Shown: positions 1 through 9,139, counted from the stretch's first letter. The stretch is 64,000 bases of DNA from JAKQHY01 sp034429475 (GCA_034429475.1 DAOUGD010000096.1:4797-68796), one strand, 5' to 3'. The notes: generated from the letters alone by a model not told the origin. Program-made: numbers and translations.

Positions 1-1043
1 TCCACGTCCAGCCAGGCGGACGCCAGCGGACGCGCGATCCCGTCGGCGCCTGTGTGCAGGCCCAGGCGCTTGACCACCGGATGGCTGACCAGCTCGGTGA
101 ACGTCAGCGCATAGCCGGATTGCAATGCTCCCCCGCCCCGAAACGCCGTGACCCGCAGCGGCGCTTCGATGACCGCTTGATAGCAGGCTTTGGTGGGATC
201 GGCGGCGTCCCGGAATTGCTTGAGGAACACCAACGGCGTCGCCTCAAGCTGCGTGAGCCACGCGGCCGCCGGCGGCGCGCCCAGCGCAGCGGCCTTGTCT
301 TCGGCCCACACGTCCAACAACTGGCGGATGAGCGCGCTGCGCGCCGCATCCCACGTCGTCCAATCGCCGGGAAGCGCGCCCTCCGTCGTATCGAGCGCGC
401 GGGCGGCAAGCAGCCGGCGCAGCTTCCCCTCCGCCTCCGGGCCGGAAGCCTCAAAGCCCCACACGTCCACCGTGAACTCCGGCCAGGAAGCCGCTCCGGC
501 CGGATCAAACGGGGTCGCACTCTCCAGCGCGGCCCACGTCTTGGCGAAACCATACACCTCGCGCCCGGCGGCGATGGCGTAGGGATTGTCCACAAACAGA
601 TAGGGCAGCAGCCACGCGATATGATCCGGCGTCTTGACGCCCGCGATGCTTTTGTGCGCGATCAATGGAATCCACAGCCCCACCTCTGTCTCGTGGAGCC
701 AGCCCATCTCCCGGTCGCGCTCATCCAGCGATTGGATTTGCATATCGGCGTACACCAGCAGGGCGTAAGGGCCAAAGGGCGCGTAAGCCACCGCGTGATC
801 AGACGGTTCATTGAGCGAGGCGTCGCACCCCTCGCGCAGCGCCGCCGCATCCGCCGCGAGCAAAAACGCGGCAATGTGCGCGTTGCGCTGCTCATAGGGG
901 CCGCGGAACACCCCCGCGCCCGCCCCTGCCTCCACATAATCTGGCGGCGGTGCCGGGGTTTTCGCCGGGCCACAGCCAACCAGCCATGCGCCCAGCGTCG
1001 CCCCCGCCGCCCCCAAAAACCCGCGCCGACTCACTTTTCCCAT
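1..1043 (-). CDS. Tat-exported acetoacetate decarboxylase-like lipoprotein (3' end outside window)
   Basis: Minus-strand frame open from ATG at 1043 to the window edge, so the C-terminus is missing. The N-terminus has twin arginines (SRRGFLG), a hydrophobic stretch and a lipobox-like LVGC, predicting Tat export and a lipid anchor. The body carries signatures of the acetoacetate decarboxylase superfamily: YAPFGPYALLVYA, then FVDNPYAIAAGREVYGFAK. In characterised decarboxylases the last motif ends PKK and holds the Schiff-base lysine; here it reads AKT, so the first lysine appears kept and the second is Thr. An exported lipid-anchored member is unusual; substrate unknown. Alternative: a non-catalytic binding member of the superfamily. 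It lies downstream of an MFS gene on the same strand, separated by a heptamer array. Confidence 0.7.
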   Translation of the reverse strand, partial: MGKVSRRGFLGAAGATLGAWLVGCGPAKTPAPPPDYVEAGAGAGVFRGPYEQRNAHIAAFLLAADAAALREGCDASLNEPSDHAVAYAPFGPYALLVYADMQIQSLDERDREMGWLHETEVGLWIPLIAHKSIAGVKTPDHIAWLLPYLFVDNPYAIAAGREVYGFAKTWAALESATPFDPAGAASWPEFTVDVWGFEASGPEAEGKLRRLLAARALDTTEGALPGDWTTWDAARSALIRQLLDVWAEDKAAALGAPPAAAWLTQLEATPLVFLKQFRDAADPTKACYQAVIEAPLRVTAFRGGGALQSGYALTFTELVSHPVVKRLGLHTGADGIARPLASAWLDV

Positions 1044-1045
1044 CG

Positions 1046-1157
1046 TCTTTAGTCCATAGTCCGTAGTCCGCAGTCCGCAATTCACAATTCGTAATTCGTA
1101 ATTCGTAATTCGCAACTCGCAACTCGCAATTCGCAATTCGCAACTCGCAACTCGCAA
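1046..1157. repeat. heptamer tandem array, 16 units with stepwise drift
   Basis: Sixteen contiguous 7-bp units fill the space between the stop of the MFS gene (1158) and the start of the decarboxylase-like gene (1043). On the plus strand units pass through TCTTTAG, TCCATAG, TCCGTAG, TCCGCAG, TCCGCAA, TTCACAA, TTCGTAA (three times), then mixtures of TTCGCAA and CTCGCAA. Neighbouring units mostly differ by zero to two bases. Confidence 0.95.
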
Positions 1158-2362
1158 TCAGACCAATCCCACCGCCTCCGCGCAGCTTGGCCCCGGCTCG
1201 TCCGGCAGTGCGGCCAGATACCGCCGCGTGTAGGGGATCAACGCGGCGACAATGACCGCCCCCAGCGCGCCGGGCGCCCACGCGCCCAGGCTCTGAATCA
1301 GCCAGCCGCCCAGCGAGGGAGAAATAATCCGCGCCAAGCTCGCCAACGCGGCAGATAGTCCCAGCGTGCCGCCCACCTCTTCCGAGTACACCACCTTCGT
1401 GAGCAGGCTGTTGGTGACGATGTTGAGCACGCCCGACGCCAACGAGAGCGGAATCAGCACGACCAATAGCACCCACAGCGTCGGCGCGAGCGCCCAGCCC
1501 AGCAGCGACGCGGACAGCAGCACCACACCCCAAAACGTGAGCGTCTTCTCGCTAAACCGTTTGGTCAAGGCGCCGATGGCCCCACCCTGGAGAATCACGA
1601 CGATCACGCCCACGTAAGTCAACACGTAGCTGGTTTCTTGGGCATTGAGCTTCAAGCGGGCAATAGCGTAGAGGGAGAAGACCGTCTCGAACATCGTAAA
1701 CGCCAGGCCGTAGAACAGGCGCAGGTTCAGCAGCGGGCCGACGCACTTCCGCCGCAGCGCGTTGAATAAGGCGCGCGCCGTGAACGCGGTGCGAGGGCTG
1801 CCGCGCGGCGTTCCGGCGAAAGCGACTCCGGCAACCACAGCCACACGCCCACCAGATTCAACGCGGCTAGCCCCGCCGCGAGGAATGCTGGAAGCGCATA
1901 GTTCTCTCCCCGGCTCAACATGCCGCCCAGCGCCGGGCCGATGATGAAGCCCAGGCCAAACGCCGCCCCGATCAACCCCATCCCTTTCGCGCGATTTTGC
2001 TCGTCGGTCACGTCAGTGATGTACGCCTGCGCCAGCGAGATGTTGCCGCCGAGAAAGCCATCCACGATGCGGCTGAGAAACAACAGGGCCAGCGAATTGG
2101 CAAATCCCAGCAGGAGAAACCCCGCCACCGTCCCCAAAATGCAGAGCAGCAACAGCGGCCGCCGCCCGTAACGATCAGAAAGCCGCCCGATCACCGGCGC
2201 GCCCAACAGTTGCGTCACCGCGTTGGCCGAAAGCAGCAGACCCACCACCACCGGCGTCGCCCCGAACGACTCGGCGTAATATGGTAGCAGCGGCAGGATC
2301 AGGCTGAAGCCCAGGATATCCACGAAGACAAACAGAAAAAGCAGGCTTAGTTGACGTTTCAT
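1158..2362 (-). pseudogene. MFS transporter (Tet/multidrug type), frameshifted
   Basis: The 5' part (ATG at 2362) encodes about 190 residues of a 12-TM major facilitator with the TM2-TM3 motif GRLSDRYGRRP. Homology then continues in another minus-strand frame from about 1800 to the stop at 1158 (KCVGPLLNLRLFYGLAF onward, several TM segments). The switch lies near 1785-1805, in the central loop after LPESLSPERRAA. Together the parts give the usual family length of about 400 residues. It is either a one-base assembly error or a genuine inactivating indel. The family exports drugs or small metabolites; substrate unknown. The gene ends flush with the heptamer array. Confidence 0.85.
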
Positions 2363-2372
2363 GCGATCTTCC

Positions 2373-3353
2373 TTAGCGACGGTGGCCCTTGGGGGGAACC
2401 GCCTGCAAGCTGACCTTATCCAACGCGGCGACTTCGTCCGCGTTGAGCCGCCAGCCGAGCGCGCCTGCGTTGGAGACGGCCTGCCGCGCGTTCTTGGCGC
2501 CGGGGATGGGGACGGCGCCCTTGCAGATGAGCCAGTTGAGCGCGACCTGCGCCGGCGTCTTGTCGCCGTGCGCCGCCCCGATTTCGCGCATCAAAGCGAG
2601 CAAAGGCTGCACGTTTGCCAGGTACTCGCGGTTGTAAATCCCCTTGCGCATCCCCGGCGGGGGATTGTCGGGCGTGTACTTGCCGGCGAGGATGCCTTTT
2701 TCCAGTGGGCTGTAGGCGATCAGGGTGACGTTGAGATCGCGGCAGGTTTGCAGCACGCCGTCAAATTCGGGGTCGCGGTGGAGCAGACTGTAGAAGACCT
2801 GATTGGAGGCCAACGGGACGCAGCGCTTTGCCAGCGCATTATGCGCGCGTCCCATCTGCGCCATGCTGTAGTTGGAGACGCCGACGGCGCGGATCAGGCC
2901 CGCTTCTACCGCGTCCGCCATCGCCCCCATCCACGTCTCCACGGGGACAGGCGGGAAGGGGAAATGCATCTGGTACAAATCCACCCGCGCCATCCCCAAC
3001 CGTGCGAGGCTGTGCCGCAGCGCACGGCGCAAGGCGCGCCGGGTCAGCCGCCATGGGAACGGGAAGAATTTGGAGGCGGTGACGACCGCCTGTCCCGATT
3101 CGCGCACGAAACGCCCCAGGAAGCGTTCTGACCGCCCCAGGCCGTACACTTCCGCCGTGTCGAAGAAATTGACGCCGGCGGCCACCGTCTCGTCAAACGC
3201 CGCACGGATGTCGGCGTCGTTATAATTGCCGGCCTTGCCGTAGCCCCACATCACCGCGTCGCCCCAGGCCCACGTGCCGATCCCCAAGGGAGAAATCGCT
3301 ATATCCGTCGCGCCCAAGGAGACGCGATCCGTCGCCAATACTGTTGTTGTCAT
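2373..3353 (-). CDS. aldo/keto reductase family oxidoreductase
   Basis: 326 residues, full length for an NAD(P)H-dependent TIM-barrel aldo/keto reductase. Visible features: GIGTWAWG near the N-terminus, NFFDTAEVYG (catalytic Asp and Tyr), the YQMHFP strand with the conserved His, AVGVSNYS, and the C-terminal cofactor part IPGAKNARQ. The ATG at 3353 is preferred over an in-frame TTG at 3368 because GGGAG/GGGGA lies just upstream of it. It sits 10 bp upstream of the MFS start, so the two may be cotranscribed. An extended -10 promoter lies about 60 bp upstream. Substrate not predictable. Confidence 0.93.
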   Translation of the reverse strand: MTTTVLATDRVSLGATDIAISPLGIGTWAWGDAVMWGYGKAGNYNDADIRAAFDETVAAGVNFFDTAEVYGLGRSERFLGRFVRESGQAVVTASKFFPFPWRLTRRALRRALRHSLARLGMARVDLYQMHFPFPPVPVETWMGAMADAVEAGLIRAVGVSNYSMAQMGRAHNALAKRCVPLASNQVFYSLLHRDPEFDGVLQTCRDLNVTLIAYSPLEKGILAGKYTPDNPPPGMRKGIYNREYLANVQPLLALMREIGAAHGDKTPAQVALNWLICKGAVPIPGAKNARQAVSNAGALGWRLNADEVAALDKVSLQAVPPKGHRR

Positions 3354-3414
3354 ATCCCCAGCTCCCAAATGAATTGTTTGGACATCAAAACGCTTGAACG
3401 TTGCAACATTCAGA

Positions 3415-3423
3415 ATTATAGCA
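3415..3423 (-). promoter_or_regulatory. extended -10 promoter for the aldo/keto reductase
   Basis: On the minus strand the sequence reads TGCTATAAT, an extended -10 element with a perfect TATAAT. It lies about 62 bp upstream of the ATG at 3353. No good -35 element is seen at 16-18 bp, as is common for extended -10 promoters. Confidence 0.5.
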
Positions 3424-3640
3424 TACCCTCAAATACTATGGATTTAACATCACTTGCACTTTCCCCTAGAGTATGCTAAGATGTATCTGAAATGGCGGGG
3501 TTATCTATTCAAACAACAATGTTTTTGAATAACTTAATTATGTTCTTGGTTTTTATGTATCTACGGTTGAATAAGATGGGGTTTTATCCTTGGGCGGCCC
3601 ACATCGGTCGCCCACAGTTTTTATTTGGGGAGAAATTATT

Positions 3641-4717
3641 ATGCAACTGGCATTCATTCTACGCATCATGGGCATTTTGGTATTGGGTTCCATCGGAGTG
3701 GCGGTCGGCGCTCAAATCGTCCGTATTCCGATCATCCCGGAGTCAGTTCAAATTTACGTCACCGTTTTTTGCGGCCTCTTAGGAGCAATTCTGGGGTTCT
3801 TTGTCACCCCCTCAATGACGCTCAAGCCCATTCAAAAATTGCGCCGCAATATCCAGCAGGTCCCAGCGCACACCATCGTCTCATCCACCATTGGCCTGTT
3901 TTTGGGACTAGCGTTAGGCGCCATCTCGGCGTATCCGCTGTCGCTGTTGCCGGACCCGGCGGGACAAGTTTTGCCGTTTGTGGCTGCTGCTATTTTTGGG
4001 TACGCTGGCCTGATGATCTCGCTCATCCGCCCGGACCTGTTCCAGGGTCTCCGCGGGCGGTGGTTCACGAAAGAAAGCCCCGAACCCGGCCCTCCGACTG
4101 CTACCGAAAACCACACCCAGTCCGTCTTGTTGGATACTAGCGTCATCATTGACGGGCGCATCGCCGATATATGCCGCACCGGTTTTATCCAGGGGGAACT
4201 CATCGTGCCGCTGTTCGTCCTGAACGAATTGCAGCATGTGGCCGATTCGGCGGATGCGCTGCGCCGCAATCGGGGCCGGCGCGGCCTCGAAATCCTGCGC
4301 CAGTTGCAGGAAGAATCGCCGGTGCCCGTGCGCCTCACGGACGCGGATATGCCCAACATCCGGGAAGTGGACGACAAGTTGATCGGGCTGGCAAAAGAGT
4401 TGGGCGCGTCCATTCTGACCAACGACTACAACCTGAACCGCGTGGCCGAGTTGCAGGCCGTCAAGGTACTCAACGTCAACGAGCTGGCGAACGCCGTCAA
4501 AACCGTGCTGCTGCCCGGTGAAAACTTCACCATCCACGTATTGCAAGAAGGCAAAGAACACGATCAGGGCGTGGGCTACCTGGACGATGGCACTATGGTG
4601 GTCGTCGAGGATGGCGTAGCCTACATCGGCAACACTATTGAAGTTACGGTCAGCAAAGTGTTACAGACGGCTGCCGGTCGCATGATTTTTGCCCGCCCTG
4701 AAAGCTCATCAGCCTAA
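3641..4717 (+). CDS. PIN-TRAM domain membrane protein (YacL-like)
   Basis: 358 residues. About four N-terminal TM helices (to residue 140) precede a PIN nuclease domain (about 160-275) and a TRAM domain (about 285-345). PIN acidic residues are visible in LLDTSVIIDGR, VLNELQHVAD and ILTNDYNLNR. ATG at 3641 follows GGGGAG by 8 bases; upstream in-frame starts have no ribosome site. YacL-type proteins are predicted membrane-tethered RNases, classically next to isoprenoid and cysS genes, and here cysS follows by 16 bp, supporting an operon. The 287 bp upstream are AT-rich and hold the divergent promoter region; no clear plus-strand -35/-10 pair was found. Confidence 0.92.
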   Translation: MQLAFILRIMGILVLGSIGVAVGAQIVRIPIIPESVQIYVTVFCGLLGAILGFFVTPSMTLKPIQKLRRNIQQVPAHTIVSSTIGLFLGLALGAISAYPLSLLPDPAGQVLPFVAAAIFGYAGLMISLIRPDLFQGLRGRWFTKESPEPGPPTATENHTQSVLLDTSVIIDGRIADICRTGFIQGELIVPLFVLNELQHVADSADALRRNRGRRGLEILRQLQEESPVPVRLTDADMPNIREVDDKLIGLAKELGASILTNDYNLNRVAELQAVKVLNVNELANAVKTVLLPGENFTIHVLQEGKEHDQGVGYLDDGTMVVVEDGVAYIGNTIEVTVSKVLQTAAGRMIFARPESSSA

Positions 4718-4733
4718 AAAGGGGAGGTGGAAA

Positions 4734-6179
4734 ATGCCGCTGAAAATCTATAATCAACTGACCCAAAAATTAGAACTTTTCAAGCCGGTGATGCCCGAAC
4801 AGGTCGGATTTTACGTGTGCGGGCCGACGGTCTACGATCACGCGCACCTGGGCCACGCCAAAACCTACGTGGCGATGGATGTCGTGCTTCGTTATCTCAA
4901 ACAGCAGGGATTCAAGGTGCGTTACATCCGCAATCTGACCGACGTGGGCCATCTGCTGGATTCCGGCGAAGATCGGGTTTCCAAGGGTGCGCGCCGTGAG
5001 CGCGTGGAGCCGATGGAGATGGTGGAAAAGTACATCCACAGTTTCAACGACGATATGGATGCCCTGAACGTCCTGCGCCCGAACATTGCGCCGCGCCCCA
5101 CCTGCCATATCCCCGAAATCATCACCTGGATTCAAGATTTGCTGGAGTTGGGCTACGCTTACGAAGCCGCCGGCAACGTCTATTTCTCCGTGTCCAAATT
5201 CGCCGACTACGGCAAGCTGTCCCGGCGCAAAGTGGACGAACTGCTCGACGGCGCGCGGGTGGACATCCGCGAGGAGAAGCGCGATCCCGTTGACTTCGCT
5301 CTGTGGAAAAAGGCCGAGCCGGAGCACCTGATGCGCTGGCCCAGTCCGTGGGGCGAGGGCTATCCCGGCTGGCACATCGAATGTTCGGTGATGGCGACTA
5401 AATACCTGGGACAGCCCTTCGACATCCACGGCGGCGGGCTGGAAAACATCTTTCCGCACAACGAGTGCGAGATCGCCCAGGCCGAAGCGCGTCAGAACGT
5501 TCCGTTTGCCAATTACTGGATGCTGGTTGGCTCGCTCACCGTCAATGGCGTCAAAATGAGCAAGAGCCTGGGCAATTTTCTGACCATCAAGGATGCTCTG
5601 AAACTCTACACGCCGGAAGCCATTCGCTACTTCGTACTCAGCAGCCACTATCGCAGCCCGGTAGACTACAGCCGGGACGCCGCCGAAGCCGCGCAGCGCG
5701 GCGTGATCCGCCTGTGCAACACCGTCAACAAACTGCGCCGCCGGATGCAAACTGCCGTCCCAGCCGGCACCGCCGTCCTCTCCCAGGTCGTGACCCTCGA
5801 CGATTACCGCCAGGATTTTTTGACGGCGATGAACGACGATTTCAACACCGCGCAGGCGCTCGCCACCCTGTTCGAGTTCGTCAAAGAGGTCAATCGCTAT
5901 CTGGATGAAAACGAGAGCGTCAGTATGGGCACCTACGCGGCAATGGATCGCATTTTCACCGAACTGGCGGGCGACGTGCTGGGTGTCCTGCCGCGCAGCC
6001 TGTTGGGGCAGATGAAAGACAGCGACCATGAGAAATTGCTGGATTTGTTGCTGGAACTGCGTCAGGACTATCGCAACGCGCGCGATTGGGCTAAAGCCGA
6101 TGTCATCCGCAACCGGCTGAGTGAAATCGGCATTGTGGTGGAAGACAGCGCGACCGGGAGCGTGTGGTATCTGAAATGA
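4734..6179 (+). CDS. cysS: cysteinyl-tRNA synthetase
   Basis: 481 residues, the usual length for class I CysRS, which charges tRNA-Cys in the cytoplasm. HIGH-type motif HLGH near residues 38-41, KMSKS in VKMSKSLGNF near residue 273, and zinc-site elements (CGPTVYD, GWHIECSVM, PHNECEIAQ). ATG at 4734 directly follows GGGGAGGTGG; an in-frame upstream extension would run into the previous gene. Its TGA overlaps the ATG of the methyltransferase gene downstream, implying translational coupling. Confidence 0.98.
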   Translation: MPLKIYNQLTQKLELFKPVMPEQVGFYVCGPTVYDHAHLGHAKTYVAMDVVLRYLKQQGFKVRYIRNLTDVGHLLDSGEDRVSKGARRERVEPMEMVEKYIHSFNDDMDALNVLRPNIAPRPTCHIPEIITWIQDLLELGYAYEAAGNVYFSVSKFADYGKLSRRKVDELLDGARVDIREEKRDPVDFALWKKAEPEHLMRWPSPWGEGYPGWHIECSVMATKYLGQPFDIHGGGLENIFPHNECEIAQAEARQNVPFANYWMLVGSLTVNGVKMSKSLGNFLTIKDALKLYTPEAIRYFVLSSHYRSPVDYSRDAAEAAQRGVIRLCNTVNKLRRRMQTAVPAGTAVLSQVVTLDDYRQDFLTAMNDDFNTAQALATLFEFVKEVNRYLDENESVSMGTYAAMDRIFTELAGDVLGVLPRSLLGQMKDSDHEKLLDLLLELRQDYRNARDWAKADVIRNRLSEIGIVVEDSATGSVWYLK

Positions 6180-6949
6180 GCCGGGAATCGCTCCGGGAAG
6201 TCCTTTACGGGCGGCAAGCCGTGCGAGAAGTGCTCCTCGCCGGGCGACGCCGCCCGTTTCGTTTGCGGCTGGCCGCCCGGCTCGATCCGGCGCCGATCGT
6301 GGACGAGATCGTCGCCGCGGCCGCCCAGAATCACGTGCCGGTCGTCACCACGCCCCGCGAGGATTTGACGCGCTTGGCCCAGACCGAGGACCATCAGGGA
6401 GTGGCTCTGGAAGCATCTCCCTACCCTTACGCCGCCCCGGAAGACATGCTCACCGCGGCGCGGGAGCGCGGCGAAGCTCCCTGGCTGCTCGTCCTGGACC
6501 TCATCCAGGACATCCACAACCTGGGCAGCCTGCTCCGCACCGCCGAAGCCGTGGGACTCCACGGCGTTCTGCTTCAGGAACGCCGCGCCGCCGGCATCAC
6601 GCCGGCCGCCGTCAACACAGCCTCCGGCGCCACCGAACACCTACGCATTGCCCAGGTCACCAACCTGGCGCGGGAAATGGCAAGCCTGCAAGAAGCGGGG
6701 GTATGGTTTGCGGGACTCGAAAGCAGCGCGGAAGCGCAGCTCTACACTACGCTGGATATGACCGTGCCGTTGGGTCTCGTGGTAGGGAGCGAGGGCAGCG
6801 GGCTGCGACGGCTGGTGCGCGCACGCTGCGATTGGATCATCGCGCTACCGATGCGCGGGCGCGTAGCATCCCTCAATGCGGCAGCAGCGGGGTCTGTGAC
6901 GCTTTACGAGGGGTTGCGCCAACGCACCAACGTAAAGCGTGAGACGTAG
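6176..6949 (+). CDS. rlmB: 23S rRNA 2'-O-methyltransferase, RlmB/TrmH (SPOUT) family
   Basis: 257 residues: an N-terminal substrate-binding domain (LYGRQAVREVLLAG) and a SPOUT methyltransferase domain with motif 1 in IQDIHNLGSLLRTAEA and the knotted SAM site in GLVVGSEGSGLRRLV plus PMRGRVASLNAAAAGS. RlmB methylates G2251 of 23S rRNA, whereas TrmH paralogues modify tRNA G18; the N-terminal domain favours RlmB. Start overlaps the cysS stop (ATGA). The last codons lie inside a heptamer repeat (6930-6957), so the C-terminal tail is repeat-derived. Confidence 0.9.
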   Translation: MSRESLREVLYGRQAVREVLLAGRRRPFRLRLAARLDPAPIVDEIVAAAAQNHVPVVTTPREDLTRLAQTEDHQGVALEASPYPYAAPEDMLTAARERGEAPWLLVLDLIQDIHNLGSLLRTAEAVGLHGVLLQERRAAGITPAAVNTASGATEHLRIAQVTNLAREMASLQEAGVWFAGLESSAEAQLYTTLDMTVPLGLVVGSEGSGLRRLVRARCDWIIALPMRGRVASLNAAAAGSVTLYEGLRQRTNVKRET

Positions 6950-6957
6950 GACGTGAG
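6930..6957. repeat. heptamer array, 4 units, overlapping a gene end
   Basis: Four 7-bp units: ACGTAAA, GCGTGAG, ACGTAGG, ACGTGAG. They cover the last codons and stop codon of the methyltransferase gene and a few bases beyond. Same architecture as the arrays at 1046 and 12562. Confidence 0.75.
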
Positions 6958-7004
6958 GCTTTCACAGTAAAGACATCACGTTGTACGATAAGGCACACAA
7001 GCCC

Positions 7005-7988
7005 TCACAGATCGGCAATCATCTGCACCAGCGTCCGGTGCCGGGCGAAGCCGATGGCGCACAACGCCGGGATCACGGGAGACTGTCCGGACAGAAGGGC
7101 GACGACCGGCCAGGGCGGGAAACGCCGCATCGCCTGAAGCCCTTGCGCAACCACTTCCTGTACGTCGGAATCCGTACTTTCCGGATGCGCCAACATATCC
7201 CACACGTGGTAGCGATGCCAGGACTCCGTTTTGACATGCAATGCTAATCGCGCCTTGGTCGGCGCGTAAACCCAGGCCCGCTCTCGCTGGCCGCTGAACC
7301 ACGCCTCGAGGCTCTGCTCCCATCCCCGAAACTTGTACAGGCCCGGCCGGATTTCCAGGGCCGCTCGCTGCCGCGCTGGGTAGACCTGTTCGGCCAACAT
7401 ACACCACAAGGCGCTGTCGCTGGGACGGCACGACCGCCAGGGGTAGCGGGGCAGGGCATAATTGGGCCAGACGAGGCCTTCCGGACGCACCAGGTGCTGT
7501 ATCTGCCCCACGGGCGCAAACCCCAACTGCTCGTACAGATGGCAGGCCACGGCGTTGTCCGCCCGCACCTCCAGGCCGATCCAGCGCGCGGACTGAGCTT
7601 TTGCCATTTCCATGGCAGCCTCGACCAGCGCCCGCCCAAAGCCCCGGCCGCGACAGTCGGGACGCACCACCACATTCCCCACCAGGCGTCCCTGACTGCT
7701 GTACGGCAGGGCGTAACGCAGCGAAAGGTTTCCTACCACCTCGCCCTTCCACACGTACACAAAGCCGGCCGAATCCAGCGCAGGGCCAAACAACCAGGGC
7801 GCCCACTGACTGCAACGCACGGCGCGCCGCATCTGCTGCAACATCTTCCGCCCCTGGGGGTCCAGTTCTTCCCCAAACCCTATCTCAATCAAACTCACAA
7901 TGGCTGGAGCATCGAAGGTGGGGTCTACCGGGCGCACGCCGGTGTGGATAGTTTTAGAATTGGATTGGATCAACGTAGATACGGTCAT
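7005..7988 (-). CDS. GNAT family N-acetyltransferase with C-terminal extension
   Basis: 327 residues. The GNAT core lies in the first half, with acetyl-CoA loop RGRGFGRALVEAA, the preceding beta-4 segment VGNVVVRPDC and the C-terminal GNAT element ACHLYEQLGF. The remaining 130 or so residues do not match a domain I recognise and may be a second, degenerate GNAT fold. ATG at 7988 follows GGGGA; an in-frame GTG four codons earlier is less likely. Convergent with the methyltransferase gene. Substrate unknown. Confidence 0.85.
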   Translation of the reverse strand: MTVSTLIQSNSKTIHTGVRPVDPTFDAPAIVSLIEIGFGEELDPQGRKMLQQMRRAVRCSQWAPWLFGPALDSAGFVYVWKGEVVGNLSLRYALPYSSQGRLVGNVVVRPDCRGRGFGRALVEAAMEMAKAQSARWIGLEVRADNAVACHLYEQLGFAPVGQIQHLVRPEGLVWPNYALPRYPWRSCRPSDSALWCMLAEQVYPARQRAALEIRPGLYKFRGWEQSLEAWFSGQRERAWVYAPTKARLALHVKTESWHRYHVWDMLAHPESTDSDVQEVVAQGLQAMRRFPPWPVVALLSGQSPVIPALCAIGFARHRTLVQMIADL

Positions 7989-8094
7989 AGTTCCCCACAC
8001 GATCTTTCATACAGGATACAAGCCTGTGCTGGTCAAATTCTATGCATAATTCTCAATAGTCAAGCCGTCGAGGGGGTCTCAAATTGCGGTATAA

Positions 8095-8122
8095 TTGCGT
8101 TACTCTCAGCACAGTCTATAAT
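8095..8122 (+). promoter_or_regulatory. sigma-70-like promoter for parvulin lipoprotein operon
   Basis: TTGCGT (8095-8100), 16-bp spacer, perfect TATAAT (8117-8122), about 64 bp upstream of the ATG at 8186. A second TATAAT at 8090-8095 overlaps the -35 and could be an alternative start. Confidence 0.5.
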
Positions 8123-8185
8123 GAACATAATAACCAACTCAACTGATAGCGGAACGGGCCACGTTCCCAGGCAGGAGGAAACTGG

Positions 8186-9127
8186 ATGAAACACACACGA
8201 CTCTGGCTAGGTGGGCTGCTGATGATCTTATGGATTCTTGCAGGCTGTGCCTACTCCGATCCAACGACGCCGGCGCCCACTGCGTCACCCCAACCGCCGA
8301 CCGCCACCCCGGCGCCCCCCACCGCCACGCCGGAACCGCTGGCCGCGCTGGTCAACAACGAGCCGATTCTGCTGGCGGACTACGAACGCCAGGTGGCGCG
8401 CTACGTTGCCTCGATGACCTCAGCCGGGCAAGACCCCACCACCGCCGAGGGCCAGGCCACCCTAGAATCCGGACGGAGTTGGGTGTTGGACGTGATGATC
8501 GATCAACGCCTGATCGTCCAGGCCGCCCTCGCCGCCGGGATCACCGTGAGTGACGCCGACCTGGACACGACCCTTCAGGGACTGCGCGCAGAGGTGGGAG
8601 AAGCGCCCTTCAATCAATGGCTGGAAAATGAAGGGATGACGCTGGAGGAAATGCGCGCCGTGTTGCGCAACGAGATGCTCGCCACGCGCATGTCCAATCA
8701 GATTGCGGAACAGGTGCCCTCTCGCGCCGAACACGTCCAGGCCCGCCACATCCTGGTCGCTACCGAGGCCGAAGCGCAGCAAATCCTGGGACAATTGCAG
8801 GCCGGAGGGGATTTCGCCGCACTGGCCGGCGTCTACTCGCAAGACCTCAGCACGCGCGATAGCGGCGGCGACCTGGGGTATTTCCCGCGCGGCGTGCTGA
8901 CCGCCCCCGAAGTCGAGGCGGTCGCCTTTGAACTCCAACCGGGACAAGTCAGCGGCATTGTGCAGAGCGCCCTGGGATACCACCTCATCCAGGTGGTGAC
9001 GCGCGTACCGGATATGGAAATCACGCCGGAAAATATGCGTCTCTTACAAGACACAGCAGTGCGCGATTGGTTGGATGGCCTCCATGCCACCGCCAACATT
9101 CAACGTTTCGTCGAAACCACGCCATAG
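8186..9127 (+). CDS. SurA/PrsA-like peptidylprolyl isomerase lipoprotein
   Basis: 313 residues. Signal peptide with lipobox ILAGC, a Thr/Pro-rich linker (residues 28-50), a SurA-N-type helical chaperone region (about 55-180) and a parvulin domain (about 185-290) marked by ARHILVATEAEAQ, GGDLGYFPRG and YHLIQV. Such proteins help fold secreted proteins outside the membrane. AGGAGG ends 4 bases before the ATG. The next gene, also extracytoplasmic, starts 12 bp after the stop with its own ribosome site. Confidence 0.94.
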   Translation: MKHTRLWLGGLLMILWILAGCAYSDPTTPAPTASPQPPTATPAPPTATPEPLAALVNNEPILLADYERQVARYVASMTSAGQDPTTAEGQATLESGRSWVLDVMIDQRLIVQAALAAGITVSDADLDTTLQGLRAEVGEAPFNQWLENEGMTLEEMRAVLRNEMLATRMSNQIAEQVPSRAEHVQARHILVATEAEAQQILGQLQAGGDFAALAGVYSQDLSTRDSGGDLGYFPRGVLTAPEVEAVAFELQPGQVSGIVQSALGYHLIQVVTRVPDMEITPENMRLLQDTAVRDWLDGLHATANIQRFVETTP

Positions 9128-9139
9128 GAGGTACCCCTC

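Noticed and set aside
104..595. Minus-strand frame inside the decarboxylase-like gene
   Set aside because: Arg/Pro/Ser-rich low-complexity translation typical of an out-of-frame shadow in GC-rich DNA.
1046..1157. CRISPR-like array
   Set aside because: Units are 7 bp and abut without spacers; no cas genes in the window.
3492..3782. 96-residue plus-strand frame before the PIN-TRAM gene
   Set aside because: It overlaps the start of the PIN-TRAM gene in another frame, has no ribosome site and no family-like features.
6950..7004. tRNA or small RNA gene after the methyltransferase gene
   Set aside because: No cloverleaf could be folded; the sequence is mostly a heptamer array and its surroundings.
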